A DNA stretch of 64,000 bases from Tetrastigma voinierianum (taxonomy: Eukaryota; Streptophyta; Magnoliopsida; Vitales; Vitaceae): positions 1 to 64,000 of the forward strand of contig JAEQBH010000193.1 in the NCBI GenBank assembly GCA_016808115.1. Direction: 5' to 3'. The translations under genes were made by a program, and so were the position numbers. The notes under the pieces were generated by a model, which was not told where the DNA came from, searched no databases, and saw only the letters and a list, made by a program, of their open reading frames with translations. This document shows, in pieces, positions 35,831 to 49,640 of this stretch (its first letter is position 1; each line of letters begins with the position of its first letter).

Positions 35831-36797
35831 TACGAAGTTGGTGGGATTGGCCAATAAAGACAATAACTCTCGTTTGTATATCTACCATGCTATTTTGTTT
35901 AAAGGTAGGAGCATGAGTAAGCTATGAACATTAATGTTAGGGGCATCTTGGAACTTCATCTTGGAACAAAAAAAGTTTAGGAGCCAAATAAGATATTCGC
36001 AAAAACCTCAAGGCCCAAATTGCACATTTGCCCTATAATGGAAGGAGATCTGAACACATGTAAGGCTTAACCAATTTCTACTGTGGAAGTCGAATAAATG
36101 CAATACTCCAATTAACATTTCTCGCCATAAATTTTTTCAATTTTAGGTTGCTTAATTTTTTGATTTCAAAAATATTTTGAAGAATTTGATGCAAATATAA
36201 AATAAATTTATTTTGTTTCCAATATATAGAAACTTGTTATTTACTTCCTATATAAATTTACGTAGATTTCATGCAAGTGAATTAAGCTATTTCTCCCTTT
36301 CAAAAAAATAATAATAAGAATAAAAAATTAAGTTATTTCTCTAAACAAAGTTTCAGGAAATGCCATTAAAAAACATAGAATTCACTTATACGAAAATTTA
36401 CCTTCCAAAATAGAAAAGCACGGCGTCACACATAATATGTCATTAGGCATAGAATCCCCCATTAAATAACCTGACACCCTAAAGAAATCTATAAGTTGAA
36501 AAGTTGGTTACATACGTACAGGGAAGGGAATTATAGCTGGAGTTTGATGTGCAACTCAACAGGACTCAGCGATTCTGATAATAAACCCCCCAACAGCTAA
36601 TGCTGAGCTATTTGAAATTGACATATACAAACAACACACAAATATGGAAGAAACAGTTGTGAATTGGACAATTCCATGCTTTTGGTCAAGTGCAGCACAA
36701 ACACAGAATAAAGATAAATAAAGACCTCTTTCACATTTATCAGTGGTTTTTGCTGACAAACAATTACAGAGTATAGTCCTGACGTCTAATTTGAATG
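35831..36797. other. Intergenic; 3' flank of the RINGv pseudogene
   Basis: AT-rich DNA without a recognised gene. The part next to 36798 (to about 36556) was probably the 3' untranslated region of the minus-strand pseudogene. It is also where a frameshifted reading would run on. Confidence 0.45.
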
Positions 36798-38722
36798 CTA
36801 TTCCTGGGGTGGAGCTACTACTGCGCAGGAAGCTGGTGCAAATCGTGAACTGTAGACCCTTTCTTTGTCCTGATTGTAGCACAAAAGTAACTTGTGTTGC
36901 AGCTAATGCCAGCCTCCTGGTTAACCACAAATCACAAATCAGCATTTTCTTTTAATTTCTGAATTACATTATCAAGTAAAAGTATCCTCAATAGTTAGAA
37001 ATCCTGATCTCTTTTTCATATGATACTTTATATATCACTGAATCAAAGGTAGAAAGATCCAAGTACAAGAGAGAAAGGATGGAGGAAAAAAAGGAGAAAA
37101 GACTTGTTGACAGGAACGTATAAAAATTATGGTCAACCACAATATATGGGGATACTAACCTGCCTCTGTCTTCGACGCTGCAAAATACTAATGGCCCAGG
37201 CCATAATGTAGCAGGGAAGTAAAAACCCAGCAGCCCGAAGCAAGAAAAGCTGCAAATCATCAGCCAGTTAGTCAAGTTGGTTACACAATAAAATGACTCA
37301 TAAACAGCAAACAAGGGACATACACAATAGATGTGATAAAATAATGCCCAAGATGTTCAAGTCTCACTTACAGAGAAGAAAGTTGATGTGTCATCGTTCC
37401 ATCAGTATTCGTATCTGTAATGGTCAACGCATGGCGCAAGAGCAAAAGGGCCATCAACTGCCCAAAATGAAAAAGAAAAAGAAAACAAGAACACAGTGAG
37501 GTTGAACTGAATCTCACTTGTGAGGCATTTAAGAAAATGAATAATAAAAAAGTGAGAGGTGACAGACATGCAGAGAATACTATCAATATTCCACATATTA
37601 CCACACAAACATTGGCCTAAGCATTGCATGATCAAAATCTAAATCAAGGGAAACAATACCTGCAACAACCCATGCCAACAATTCCGGCATCTGCTTTTTT
37701 CCTTTTTTTAATTACTTTTTTTCCCATTAGACTTACATAGGAGAAAAATATACACTGGAGAGGATAAGAAATGAAGGAAAACATTGAAAACCTTTAAAGT
37801 TGAGGACTTGAAGAGTGTAGCAAGTAATTCTTTATATTCATATACCATATATCAGAATTTGTCAAACTACACAAACATGTAAGTCTTTAATGAATTTAGT
37901 AGTGCTCAAGCATCATTGCCACTCTGCCTGATCTTGATATTAACACAATCAAGGCAAAGGAAATGTCTCCAGGTGAATGAAAAAGATTATTTTTGTGGTC
38001 TGCAAATAATTCCACCTTATGATTCATTGTTTCTTGAGGACTTCATACCAGAGTGCTGGAGCGGCAAAATGCAGCTCCAGTGGCATTTGTAGCAGTATAT
38101 TCATCATATTCAGCTTCTAAGAAATGCTGCTCTGCCTCTGCCATTGCCAAAAGGCGAGGATCACGCAAATCCAAAGGAGTGCCAGAGATAGTCCAGCCTC
38201 CCCTGCAGGACAGATCAAGAATCCACAAGAAGGAAATAAATAAATTTCTGTACACATTGTGATTGAGTTGAAACTTTTTAATCTAAAAGCGATGATCAAA
38301 TAATATTTGCATGCAAATCAAACAGAAAACATCAGAAAATTATGCACCCAACCAAAAAAAAATGGAAACCACAAAGAGTTGCAAAAAATTATACAAAATC
38401 TTTTCGAAATAAAGATAAATGGAACTTACCCAATATCAATAGCAGCATCTTCAGTATGAGGTGGTGGGGGTGGAGCAGTGTAACCAGATTGGTAGGGCTG
38501 TGTGTCATATGCAAAACAACCATTTAAGATGAAACTTTACTGTGATGTCACTTGAATAATTTAACAACAAATAGGCAGCAGTAATGCTGATTATAGATAA
38601 TAACAATGCAGAAAATCTGGATATAGCATTCATGAGTGACCTACATAACAATTACAAATATGGGCGTCATTCCAGGCATATGAGATACATGTTTGCGTGT
38701 GTTTATTTTTTTCTTTTGGAAC

Positions 38723-38838
38723 ATTTATTTTTCAGAAGAACGTAAATGTACTTTTGTATTACTCCTCTATAATCAGTGCAATTTATTTTTCAGAAGAACA
38801 TAAATGTACTTTTGTATTACTCCTCTATAAACAGTGCA
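38723..38838. repeat. 58-bp tandem duplication in pseudogene intron 2
   Basis: ATTTATTTTTCAGAAGAAC and the following bases through CAGTGC are repeated at 38723-38780 and 38781-38838 with very few changes. The copies are head to tail and recent. Confidence 0.85.
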
Positions 38839-39455
38839 CTTAATGGACTAATACAAGATAGAGAACAAGAAAGAGAAGTCCATACGATTTGGACACAAGT
38901 AAAATCAAAACCAGAATAAAATTAATTATGATTAGATGCAATGGAAAAGAGGGAGAAAGAAAACTTTAGTACTATAACAACATTGAAGCTTTAAATGCTG
39001 TATGTTCTGACTTGCAGGTTTAACAAAGAAAATGCGATTTCTCTAGAAAGCACATATACAGCCTCTCTCTCTATGACAGAAATGGGAAAGGAGAAAGCAA
39101 TGCTATACCTGATGGCAGATCTCACAAATTATGTCTCCTTTTCATTGCACATCGTTGAACGCATCTCTCCCTATGCGCATACTGAAAAAATGCAGCCTAT
39201 AAGATATTTGACTGATAATGGAGTATTACATTAAAATAATAATTATAATATCAAGGAGGGCTAAATTTGATCTCATAATAACAATACACAAGGAGTTGTA
39301 GACAAAAGAAATGTTCCTACATGAGGTTGCACCATGACCAACAAATGCATTTCATACGACATTCCACCTAAAACCCACAAAAAACTAAATAGCAGTTCCA
39401 GTGATATTTTCACAGAAATGGCATGAAAAAAAGCTTTTGTAATGATCAAATAAAG

Positions 39456-39967
39456 AAGCATGGAATCATTTCACTATTGAAAATACATAAAGTTTCCAGA
39501 TGAATACTAACAGCGCACCACTGGGGTACAGGATAGTTTCAAAATGTATCTTCAAGGAAATTATAATATCTGAACATGCATAGAACCCAGCATTAAATCA
39601 TTGACTAAGATACTACTCCTTACTTAGAGCAAAGAGGCAGTGAGGCACTATCCTAAGCCTTAAAGCTCCATGACCCTAGGGGGATTGTATGAATGAAAGA
39701 ATCAGATGTTAAGAAGCATGGAAATAATTTGACTATAGCAGCTTCTGCAACCATTTATATACATGCATGTAAAAGCCTCGATGCACACAAAATGTGCACC
39801 ACTGCAGTTCAAGGTAGTTTTGGAAACTGTGCCTTTGAGGGAATTATAACATCTAAACGCATGAAGAACCCAGTATTAAATCAACGACTAAGATATTCTT
39901 TACTCAGAACAACGAGTCAGTGAACCACCATCCTAAACCTAAAGCTCCGTGAACCCTAAGGGGATTT
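39456..39967. repeat. About 250-bp tandem duplication in pseudogene intron 1
   Basis: 39456-39687 and 39712-39967 share blocks in order: GCATGGAAT, GCACCACTG, AATTATAA then ATCT, AACCCAG then ATTAAATCA, GACTAAGATA, and AAAGCTCC then CCCTA. Divergence is clear, so the duplication is older than the 58-bp one. Confidence 0.7.
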
Positions 39968-40610
39968 TTGAAAAATCACCAACTTACTGGTACCACCAGA
40001 AAACTTCCCATGAAAAAAAACAGGGTATGTCTTTAAAGTGTCACATAAATTATAAAATCCAGTTTCTCCACTGAATTACTTCTATAGTAAATGGACTGCA
40101 CACGACTGTGATTAATGAAATATTGCACCGCCTAGAAGAAGTGAAGATACTTCATATGAACCAAATTACTGACATTGCAGCTCATTGGAACTCAAAAGCG
40201 AGAATGGAGATATTTTTGAAGCGGCGGTATCTGAAGACATAATGGAAAGTTACTCACAATAAAGATTCTCAAGTTGGGAGCAAGCGCATAAGAAAAACAA
40301 GAGAAAAGAAACCCCCCAAAAAAAAAAATCCAAAAAATTTCTGAACTTCAATGTCAGATTTAAAAGGGGGCTACACCTTTAGACTACTACAAGTACAAGG
40401 TTCCAATTTTTCATATTCATCTTGGCAAATGCGGCATTCCATCATCTTAAGGAACGGTTCTTCTTCATTTGAATCTTCATTTTTCTCAACCCTCTTATCA
40501 TCAACAACAGAGGTAGATGGACCTGCGATTTCTGCCTCCGCCTCTTGTACGGATTGTGAGGTCACAGGTCGAACAAGATGGTCCACAAACAGTACTAAGT
40601 GATCACTCAT

Positions 40611-41360
40611 TTTCCCCCCTCAAGCAAACAAACCCTATTTCACCACAAATGTCACAAACCACCTTCAAATCACAAAGAAAGCCTAACAAATTCTCCGTTA
40701 AATGTCCCAATAAACACCGTGATCAAGGAAAAAAAGCCTATAGATAAAATGTCATAATCCAAAATATAGATTTTTTAACGAAAATGTTTCAGAATCCCCG
40801 AACGATTCCAATTAGAGAATCCAAACCCTGGAAACCCACAATTACAAAATTGTCAGAGAATTGAAACCCTAGAAACCCAGGATCGCGCCGTTAACTGCAG
40901 CGGATCACAAGATTTCTAGGAACGAACATTGAGCATGTTTTTAAGAAAAGTGAAAAGGAAAAGGAAAAAAAAATACAGAAAATGTGAGGCACCAAAGAAA
41001 AAAATAGAAAATGCCGGGAAATCGTGTTTACGACCAGAAAAATCTCTAATTGAGAACTGTTGTTGGCTTTGTTATTCACGAGAAAAAATGGCTGAGAAAA
41101 GACATCCATATATAGAGGGTATTCGATATGACCGTATAAGCATGCCAGCTTCGGCATTGACGAGCCTGGTGACGTCCGTCCAACGACTTCGAGGGCAAAT
41201 TGGTGATTTTGCTATAGATATTGCCGCGTTAAAGACCGCTTCTTCTAGTAACCAGGACTCACTGATCATTTTAATTCTCTACGTTTTTTCCAACTCCAAA
41301 CGAGTGTTTATCTTCCATCAAATTCCCAGTCTTATCGGTCCTTGTATTTTCTAATTGTTT
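40611..41360. other. 5' flank of the RINGv pseudogene
   Basis: This segment was probably promoter and leader of the minus-strand gene. A plus-strand frame (41088-41354) with text such as ISMPASALTSLVTSVQRLRG has good coding-like composition, but I cannot assign it and no splice partner is visible. Confidence 0.35.
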
Positions 41361-43864
41361 TTAAGAGATAGAGATTAGAGCGGTAAACCCATCAATCCAA
41401 TCCATTTCCTCAATTAATCTCATTCAAAGCAGAACAAAAACACTGAGCTAATTCGACTCATTTCCATTCAGCTAAGCTGATCGCCTAACCTACTCAAGTA
41501 AAGCTATCAACCAAATTAGCTAAAATGCGCTAAAAACCTAAAAATCGCTAAAAATCACTCTTATAAATTCATCATTTTTCAAATATAAATAAATAAAATA
41601 AAAATATATAATAATAATTAATATATAAAATAGTTGAGTCTAAAAAATATAATAATAGTAAATAAACATAAATAAATAAATAATGTTAAAATTATAACTA
41701 AAGTACCAAACTAAATAGCTAAGTAGCACCAAAACAATAAAATAACAACTTAATAACCTATATGAAAAAAACAACTTCAAAGATCAAACGAAACGCCATA
41801 CGCTCGATCTTCATCCTCACTTCCCATTATATTTAATAATAATATCGCGATTTCATATCAAAACGACATTTTACAAAGACGTGATATACTTCGTTCATTA
41901 CTGAAGTATCATCATCTATTAATTAATTTTGTAATTTGATAATATAAATTTCCTGCTTATGTTTGAAAATATTTTTTCAAAATAAATCTCAACCATATAA
42001 TAATGAAATATCTTATTTGTTGAAAACTCATATTGTTAAAAGATATAATCATATTAGAAAATAAATTAGTATATGATTTTTGTTAATTATTTAAGATAAC
42101 ATTATTTTGTTATTAACAATAAGTAATAAATTATTTAAAATATATTTGCACTTGGGCTATTAAATTTAATTAATTTATAAACAAATATAACTTCATTTTA
42201 TCAAAAAAATATATATGATTGAATAAAATTTAAATGATAAATAAAAATGAAATTGTAAATATTTAAAATAGGATTAATGAGATAAATAAAAATATATTCA
42301 ATATTAAAACTGTAATTTATTTAATTCAAATGCATTTCATAAATTTTCATACAATATTTTTTAAATATTAAATTATCATATAAATTATATTAAAAATATA
42401 TATTTAGAAATTGAAAATAAAATAGTTAAAATAACAAAGTTTAATATATTAATCATATATTATAATAATAATTATTTTTAAACCCTTATGCTACAAAAGA
42501 TATGGCCAACAAAGTTTAACATTTTAAATATTAAATTATCATATAAAATTATATTAAAAATACATTTAAATTTAAAATAAAAATAGCTTAAAATAACAAA
42601 GTTTTTAATATATTAATCACATATTATAAGCACAATTATTTTTTTTAAAACTCCTATGCTATAAAAAGTAGAAATTAATTCAAAATATCAACTTTTATAC
42701 ACTTAACTTTCAAAATTCAACAAGTGTTTCAGCTATTTTTAAAAAAAAAATTAAACAAAAATTTACGTCAATCGTGTTAACCTTGGGCCAAACCCACACG
42801 TTTACGCTACAAACGTAATGCTCAAATTAATCCGCTTTATTCTATCTAAATTTTATAAATTAATTATCCAAAAATTTGAGCTAAAATGAGCTAACCCATC
42901 ATACTCAACCCATATTACCAACTCTAATAAAATCCTATATAAGCAAAAGTTTCAAATTCTAAACTATAAAAGACAATGGATGGTAAAAAAAAATCCATAA
43001 TTCTAAAAAATAATAATAAATATTAAAAAAAAAATTAGCCATTATACTTTAGAGTCTGCTTCGTTGAAATAATTGAGATAGTTGTCAAGAATTGATAACT
43101 TATTCATCTCAATCAACTCTTGTCAGAGTATTTGGTAAAAACACTTAATCTGGCTCATAATAATTGATTAGGACTAATAAAAGGCTGATGTGAAAAAACT
43201 ACAATTGATAGCTTCTTCTAAAACACTCCTATACAAATATCTAACTTCATTTTTTATCATTATCTCCCTATTTAAATATAAGGTGCCAATGATTTCACTA
43301 TTTTATTTTTATTTTTATTTTTAAATCTTATTATATACTATGTAAATTGTTTTTATAATTATATATAAATTTTATAAAACTTAATTTTTTATTAAATGAT
43401 AGATAAAATGAGATTGAGTAAAACACGTTCAAATTTTTTTTTATCTTCATGATTTAATTTAAAATTTGAATTTAACTAACATAAATATTATAAAATATTT
43501 TAGGTTTTATTATGGTAATTAAAACTTTTTAATTTTATTATTAACTAAAATACTGATACAAATATTTTAATTTTACCTTATCATACAGAATTTTTTTACT
43601 ATTTTATAGTACGGATAAAATAAAAACGTATATTATTTTAATTTTAAATAAGATATTCATGTAAATATCATGTTTTTTTTTACATCTGAAATAAATAGTC
43701 TTTTAATATATGTTTTAAAAAAAAAAACATTGAGTACACACAAAATACTAAATTTAGAGAATAAGATCAATTATGAGTGAAACAAAATTATGTTTTACGT
43801 TTTCAAAATTATTAATACAGCTTTTAAAAAACAAGTGCCAAGATACCATTTGTTTTTCGTTCTT

Positions 43865-43868
<4 letters not shown>

Positions 43869-43928
<60 letters not shown>
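43869..43928. repeat. (TA)n microsatellite, about 60 bp
   Basis: A near-pure run of TA dinucleotides, followed by a shorter one to about 43947. Confidence 0.9.
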
Positions 43929-43931
<3 letters not shown>

Positions 43932-44837
43932 ATATATATATATTATATTTCAGATATATCTTAATCATGCTTATATGTAATAACCTTCCACCCGCTACTT
44001 TACAAATCAATTTATAATTAAATTATAAACTATCGCTATCCGCACTGGGCCTATCAAGATTCATACTACTAAGTATCGACTATCAACAACCAAATGCACT
44101 CTAAATTTAAAATGATAGTCATGTATCATTAAAACAAGCAAAACATAAAGCGTCCACAGCTCAACTCCCAAAAGTGAAAACTTTTATACCTTAAAACTAA
44201 ATATTAAAAAATAAAATAAAAATATTTATTTAATCCAATTTTAATATGTCTTGCCAAATAAAGCATTAATCGTTTCAAATGGACTACTGAATATAACTTA
44301 CCTTGAAATTAAAGTACAATTAAAAATCTGGTTTTAATATTTTTGATATATTTAAAACATTTTTAATATCTAGTTCTTTAACAATAAAAAATGCTATAAA
44401 ACAATTAAAAAAATATAATCTAAAAATATTTTGAATTGTTATAAAGTAATTATTTTATTTGTTAAGAAAAAAAAAATTTAGGTTGCAAGTAATGGAGTGA
44501 AAATTAGCAATCAACAGCAACGAATTGAAAGCTCTTTACATCAATTCCAAAGAATTAATGAAGCTGGGGCGTTTGTGTAATATAAAAATTCACGGAGACC
44601 ATGGAAGAAATTAAATAACTACCATGTCCCAACATGTGTTAATGGCTAGGAAAGACACACATAATCATATCCCCCCAAAAAATAATAATAATAATCATTG
44701 CTGTCCTCCATTTATTTTATTTTCCTTTGGGTCACTTTTCTATCATCTCGAAACAGGGCTATACGACATTCTAAAATCCACACATTACAGGAACAGCCTG
44801 GCTGCCATTTCAAACTTTTAACATAATATTTTATTGA

Positions 44838-44958
44838 GGTGGGTTACTCTTAATTTCAACATTTATTGTTCTTTTTGGTGGGTTACCCTCAATTTCTCAA
44901 CATTTATTGTTCTTTTTGGTGGGTCACTCTCAATTTCTCAACATTTATTGTTCTTTAT
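44838..44958 (+). repeat. Three-copy 41-bp tandem repeat
   Basis: Copies begin at 44838, 44877 and 44918 with GGTGGGT(T/C)AC and run through CAACATTTATTGTTCTTTTT. The first copy lacks two bases. The repeats lie next to a TTGTTCTT duplication. Confidence 0.85.
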
Positions 44959-46976
44959 TGTTCTTTGCGTGGTTAATGATGATGCAGCAAATCTACCACT
45001 AAATCCAGTAGTCTTGGTTGATTTCAATATGATATCGTCCTATGTATTTGTGAATTCTATCTAGTTCAACAAGGATTGAAAATTTTATACTGAATTTCCT
45101 TTGGAACGCAATAGTTTACTTGCAGTTACGTGGCCATTATCGACCATTTCAATATACTCCTATCTTTTGTTGCCCTTAAGTATAGGGACAGAGTATTATT
45201 AACAGATTAAAATATCTAAAATAAGAATAAATATTACAGTTTTTTTTTCAATTAAAATTCTGTTTGAATTCTCAGGTGTAATAATTGAATTACCTAATGG
45301 GAGATTTTTTATAATAATAATAATAAAAAAAAAAATACATTATGCTTCTATGTCTTTGAGGCGTGTATTAAATAGTAAAAGGATTGAAGAAATGAATATC
45401 TCAACTTAGGGCTCAAGTTTCCACAAGGATATATAGAATAGAATTAAAAAATAAAAATAAAAGAGTTTATGTTTCAGAAATAGAATTAAAATTAAAAACC
45501 AAAGGTATGTTTGGTTACTATTTTTAAAAACTATTCTCGAAAATGGTTTTTGAAAATATAAAAGACTATATTTTGATATTTTTTAAAAATTATTCTCATT
45601 TTTTTTATTTAATATCACAAAAACAATAATCAAATTAGCTTATTTGATCGAAAAATCCTAATATGTTTTTTAATTATAAAAACTCGTTCTTATACGGTAA
45701 TAAATGATAATCTGTATTTACGATTTTACTTTAGATAAAATTTTAATATATATAAATCTCAATATCTAATAGTGTAAAACTCATTTTATAAAATACAAGA
45801 ACGGTTTTTTTTATTTATAAATGAACCCAAAAAAACAAGAATGAAAATATAAAGCCGACGTGATGACCGATGCATTGACCTAACGTTGAGTAAAGTTAAC
45901 CTGGCGTGAGAACAAAGCAATTTAATTGACGATCTCTCTTTGAACTGGCAATTGAATGGAAAGTGTCTTGGGAAGTTTCCTTTACACCTTCTCCTTTGAA
46001 AACCAACCTATCCCCTCTTTCCACTAAAGATAAAAATAAAAATAAAAATAAATATTTTAAATTAGTTCCTTACACTAATTTCTTTCATAAACATTTTTAC
46101 AATATTTTATAAAACAAAACTTATATAGAATTCTAGAAAGTTTATAAACTATTTTTATTATTTTTAAAAATAGAAAAGAGTCTTTAAGATATTTTCTTGA
46201 TTGCTTTGTTTTCAAAAAATAGAAAACTATTTTTCAAAATTAGTTCAACATAACTCTAGCTAATTAAATAATAATAATATATCACAAATGTAATAAATTA
46301 CTATAATAATAATAACCACACTAATTTTTTTTTTTTTTTTTTTTTTCTTATGATTTCATGGAATAAATTATTGGGCACGACCGGCCACATGTAAAACTTG
46401 TGTTCTATTAATTAATAAAGTTTAATTTTGTGTCAATTGAATTGTTATTTTGTGTGGATTGGATTGTTGGTTTCTATGAAATATGATAATTTTAAATTTA
46501 ATTTTTTTAATTTTATGATTAAAACTATGGTGAAACAGCTAGAAGTAAATTTCCAATTTTATGAGTGATTTTTCATATTTTAATAACTATCTTAAATTTG
46601 GCAGACTATCTTTCATTTATTTATTTATTTTTGATAAAATACTTTTAGGGTAAAATCATTTTCCCTAACTCTTGCTAAATAAAGTTAGGTTTTTTATTTT
46701 ATAAGATTGTGATATAATTTTTGGACATGATTGATAAGTAGGGATGACAAATGAAAATAATTGTCCTTGAATAAGAGTAAATTTGTTTTTGTTTTTTATT
46801 AGGATGAAGTAGGAATGTAAGGCTGGAATATAATTTGTTTCCATTCAAATGTTAACTGAAAATAGAAATGAAAATGAAGAAAGAAATATAAAACCAATGA
46901 TACATTTACATATCTTTAAAATAATGGTACACTTTACATTGAATTTATTAATAATTTTGAAAATTAATTTAAAGCT

Positions 46977-47001
46977 ATATATATATATATATATATATAT
47001 A
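46977..47001. repeat. (TA)n microsatellite
   Basis: A short TA dinucleotide run in AT-rich intergenic DNA. Confidence 0.85.
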
Positions 47002-48894
47002 AAGTAATGACATAATTGTTTTTTAAAATTCTTTAATGAGATTTAAGATTAATTTGAAATTAAAAAAAATTGATTACATAATGATAAATTAAGTACAATA
47101 AGTAAAATTTTTATCTTCTTTATTTTTTTTAACATCTATTCACTTGTCATTCCAACATTGTAGTATTATATTCTCATGGATATTCGAATTTGATTCTTTC
47201 GCCTCGCCCAACCTTTAACTATTAAATTAGACCTCATTGGTTTATCTTCGTTACTGAGTAACAAATGTATTTATAATATGAAAATTTTAGGCAAGTTATA
47301 AGATAAAAAAATTAAATTTTATTTACTTTTTTTTAAAGAAAAATAATTTTATTGATTCAAACTATCAATACATTCGATGAAACACCTGAATCAAATTCAT
47401 TAAAAACTCTGCGACGACACAACATCCAAGTTTAATAACACAAACGACCAAAGTTCTACATATTTATAATTCTACGACGACTTAATATACATGATTCAAG
47501 TTCTACAACATATCGACGATCATGACTGACTTAATGTCTCGCTGATCAAATCGTTTTTACCGTCTCGAATCATCCACTACTTAAAGCGCCAACAAGATGG
47601 CAAACCATTCTCATTGTTAAACGACACAACCACATGTCAGATAAAGACGAAGACAAAACAAGACAAAAAACAATTTAAAGATCCGCATTTTTAGTGAAAA
47701 CTACTTTATCAAAAAAAGAAAACAGAAAGATAATGCATGTGGAAGTGGGTTTTTCCGGGGCCAAGAATAACAAAAAAATTATCATTCATTACTTAAGGAA
47801 AAAAATGAGCTAGAAATAATAAGATGAGAGAAAAGAAAGAGCGACTAGGGGTTTTTTTTTTTTTTTTGCCTTTTTATTATTCAATCATTAATTGTGGACC
47901 ATTATTATTTAGAAAAAGAAATATTTGGTTAAATAACCTCAAATGACCTAACATTTTGTAATCTAACTTCATTTTTCAAGGACCTTTGGATAAAATGCTT
48001 TTTGTCATTTTGCTAGGATTTTTATGTTTTCTGTAATCTTGCAATTTTGAGATAACAATTAGGATGTCATCTACATTACCAATATCTTGCATAAGTTGAT
48101 TTGTATCAATTGCCACTATCGTTATCATCCTGCATACTAAGCATTGAAAAATTATAAAAATTAGTTAATGAAACATATGATGTTCTTCAACATTAAGATA
48201 GTTTCTAAAAATAAGGAACTTATGAAATATATTTTCCATTGTATATTATAGTATATTTAAAAACAATAAATAACAAAATTTTCTTCATGCAAATAAAATT
48301 TTAAAACTTTAATTTACTTATATTCAAAATAAAATGAATAATTTTAAGATAATAATTTAGCTAATACAAATAGTATTAACCAACTAAACGTTTTTATAAC
48401 TTTATATTTAATAAGTCATTAGTAATAACAAACAATCAAAATCCAAATTATGAGGTAGCTTTTTTCAATTAATCCAGTTCAACATGTTTACATGTGGAGT
48501 TCTTATAATATATATCTTGTATGTGTTTCATTGGCTTCAATGTTGCATTAGTTGTAGTATCCTCCAAATTCCCAACACCTTGATATTTCCAATTCATTCT
48601 TTCTTTTGTTATATATCACATTATTAATCATGTGCTACACATTAAGATCTCATGACAATTAATTAATATTATGACAACATTTAGGTTAAAACTTTATCAA
48701 CTTCATCTACTCAAGTATATAAAATGAATAATTTTTTTATAATAAATGTACTAAGTATATAAACACTACTAAATTCAATATTTTTATAAATTTAATATCA
48801 TATGTCTTAAAAAAAAAAACTATTTAATTCGCTTAATTAAATCAATTCAATAATACCTTATCACGCCTAAATTCTCCCATGATAGAAAGACTCA

Positions 48895-48960
48895 ACGTTC
48901 TTTAAACACGTAGGCATGTGAGGCAGTGCCTAGTTCGAATCCCAATACGACAATTTACTG
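48895..48960 (+). repeat. tRNA-like B-box fragment
   Basis: GTTCGAATCCC at 48933-48943 fits a pol III B box, and flanking sequence could be a T-arm. A matching A box is not convincing. It may be a SINE remnant. Confidence 0.25.
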
Positions 48961-49439
48961 GCATCAGAACTGGGGTATTAAAATTTTTTAAAATCAATTC
49001 AACATTCTTACATGTGCAGTTTTTTGTTAGACTAGTATAGGCCACATTGTGCATTGAAAGGTGTTCCAGTCCTTTATATGTCGCTATTAACCTTCTTGAT
49101 TGGGCTTGTCCCCATTATCCTTCTACTTTGTGTCTTTTTTTGTGCTAAATAATGACAAAGACTTACACTTTGTTCACTGATGTAAACTTATTAAAATATT
49201 TTATATAAAATATTTCAACTTCTTTAATTACCTGAGTCAAAACTCATTTCGACGCGACGTTGGTCCTCGACCTCCTACATTTTCCACTAATTCATATCAT
49301 TGGAAGAATTCCTTAATGACCTTCGATGTGTTGATCATCAATAACTCTTTGAATGCCAATTTTTTTTTCATCTTACATATTGAACATTATAATTATAAAT
49401 ATTCATTTGACATCATGCTGACGCTTCCAAATCCGCCTT

Positions 49440-49640
49440 TTTTTCGTCACGTTCGTTCCGTCAGCGACAGAAATCTTTGTCACGATGCACACGGCGTCGC
49501 TTCTCGCGCTTCGTCAGGTGTGCATCCTAGCCGCACGCGCATGTCCGTCAGCCCGCGTGAGCGCCTGCGGGCGTGCGCCAGGCCTTATCGCGACAAGCTT
49601 GTCGCCGCGATAGTGTTCGTTTCCCGTCATGACACGTATG
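49440..49640. other. GC-rich island in AT-rich DNA
   Basis: About 200 bp are dense in CG dinucleotides and contain CGTCAGCGACAG, GCGCCTGCGGGCGTGCGCC and TTATCGCGAC. A plus-strand frame (49316-49678) spans it but shows no family motif. It is probably part of the repeat-rich LTR-like block that follows. Confidence 0.45.

Larger units (their letters stand above)
36798..40610 (-). pseudogene. PIT1-like RING-variant (RINGv) E3 ubiquitin ligase, seven-exon pseudogene
   Basis: Minus-strand exons: 40377-40610 (MSDHLVLFVDHL to CSSLK), 39109-39181 (rest of RINGv), 38430-38497 (PYQSGYTAPPPPPHTEDAAI), 38049-38202 (GGWTISGTPLDLRDPRLLAM onward), 37372-37457 (MALLLLRHALTITDT), 37160-37249 (LFLLRAAGFLLPCYIMAWAI, then SILQRRRQRQ) and 36798-36916 (VLQSGQRKGLQFT). 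All junctions have GT donors and AG acceptors. The family puts a ligase in membranes by two C-terminal helices and recruits an E2 with its Cys/His zinc cluster. Lesions relative to the family pattern: one residue missing in CSGSLK, an extra codon after YAHR, a base lost at the W codon, another lost in the EKGD region, one lost after TDG in exon 5, two lost at EAAALAA in exon 7, one T gained after QFTI. No intact protein is possible; introns show it is not a retrocopy. Confidence 0.85.
41361..48880. other. Very AT-rich intergenic DNA, no gene recognised
   Basis: The stretch is dominated by A/T runs and short AATAAT and TTTTAAAA motifs. I see no domain, exon series or RNA gene in 7.5 kb. Two AT-rich blocks near 42355-42440 and 42523-42600 resemble each other (ATTAAATTATCATATAAA), a local duplication. 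Sequence near 45505 (GGTATGTTTGGTTACT) recalls the MITE-type ends seen earlier. Confidence 0.5.

Noticed and set aside
41088..41354. Plus-strand frame with ISMPASALTSLVTSVQRLRG as a gene
   Set aside because: No family recognised, no splice partner, and it lies in the 5' flank of the minus-strand pseudogene.
43773..44017. Frames coding long Tyr-Ile repeats
   Set aside because: They are translations of the TA microsatellite, not protein genes.
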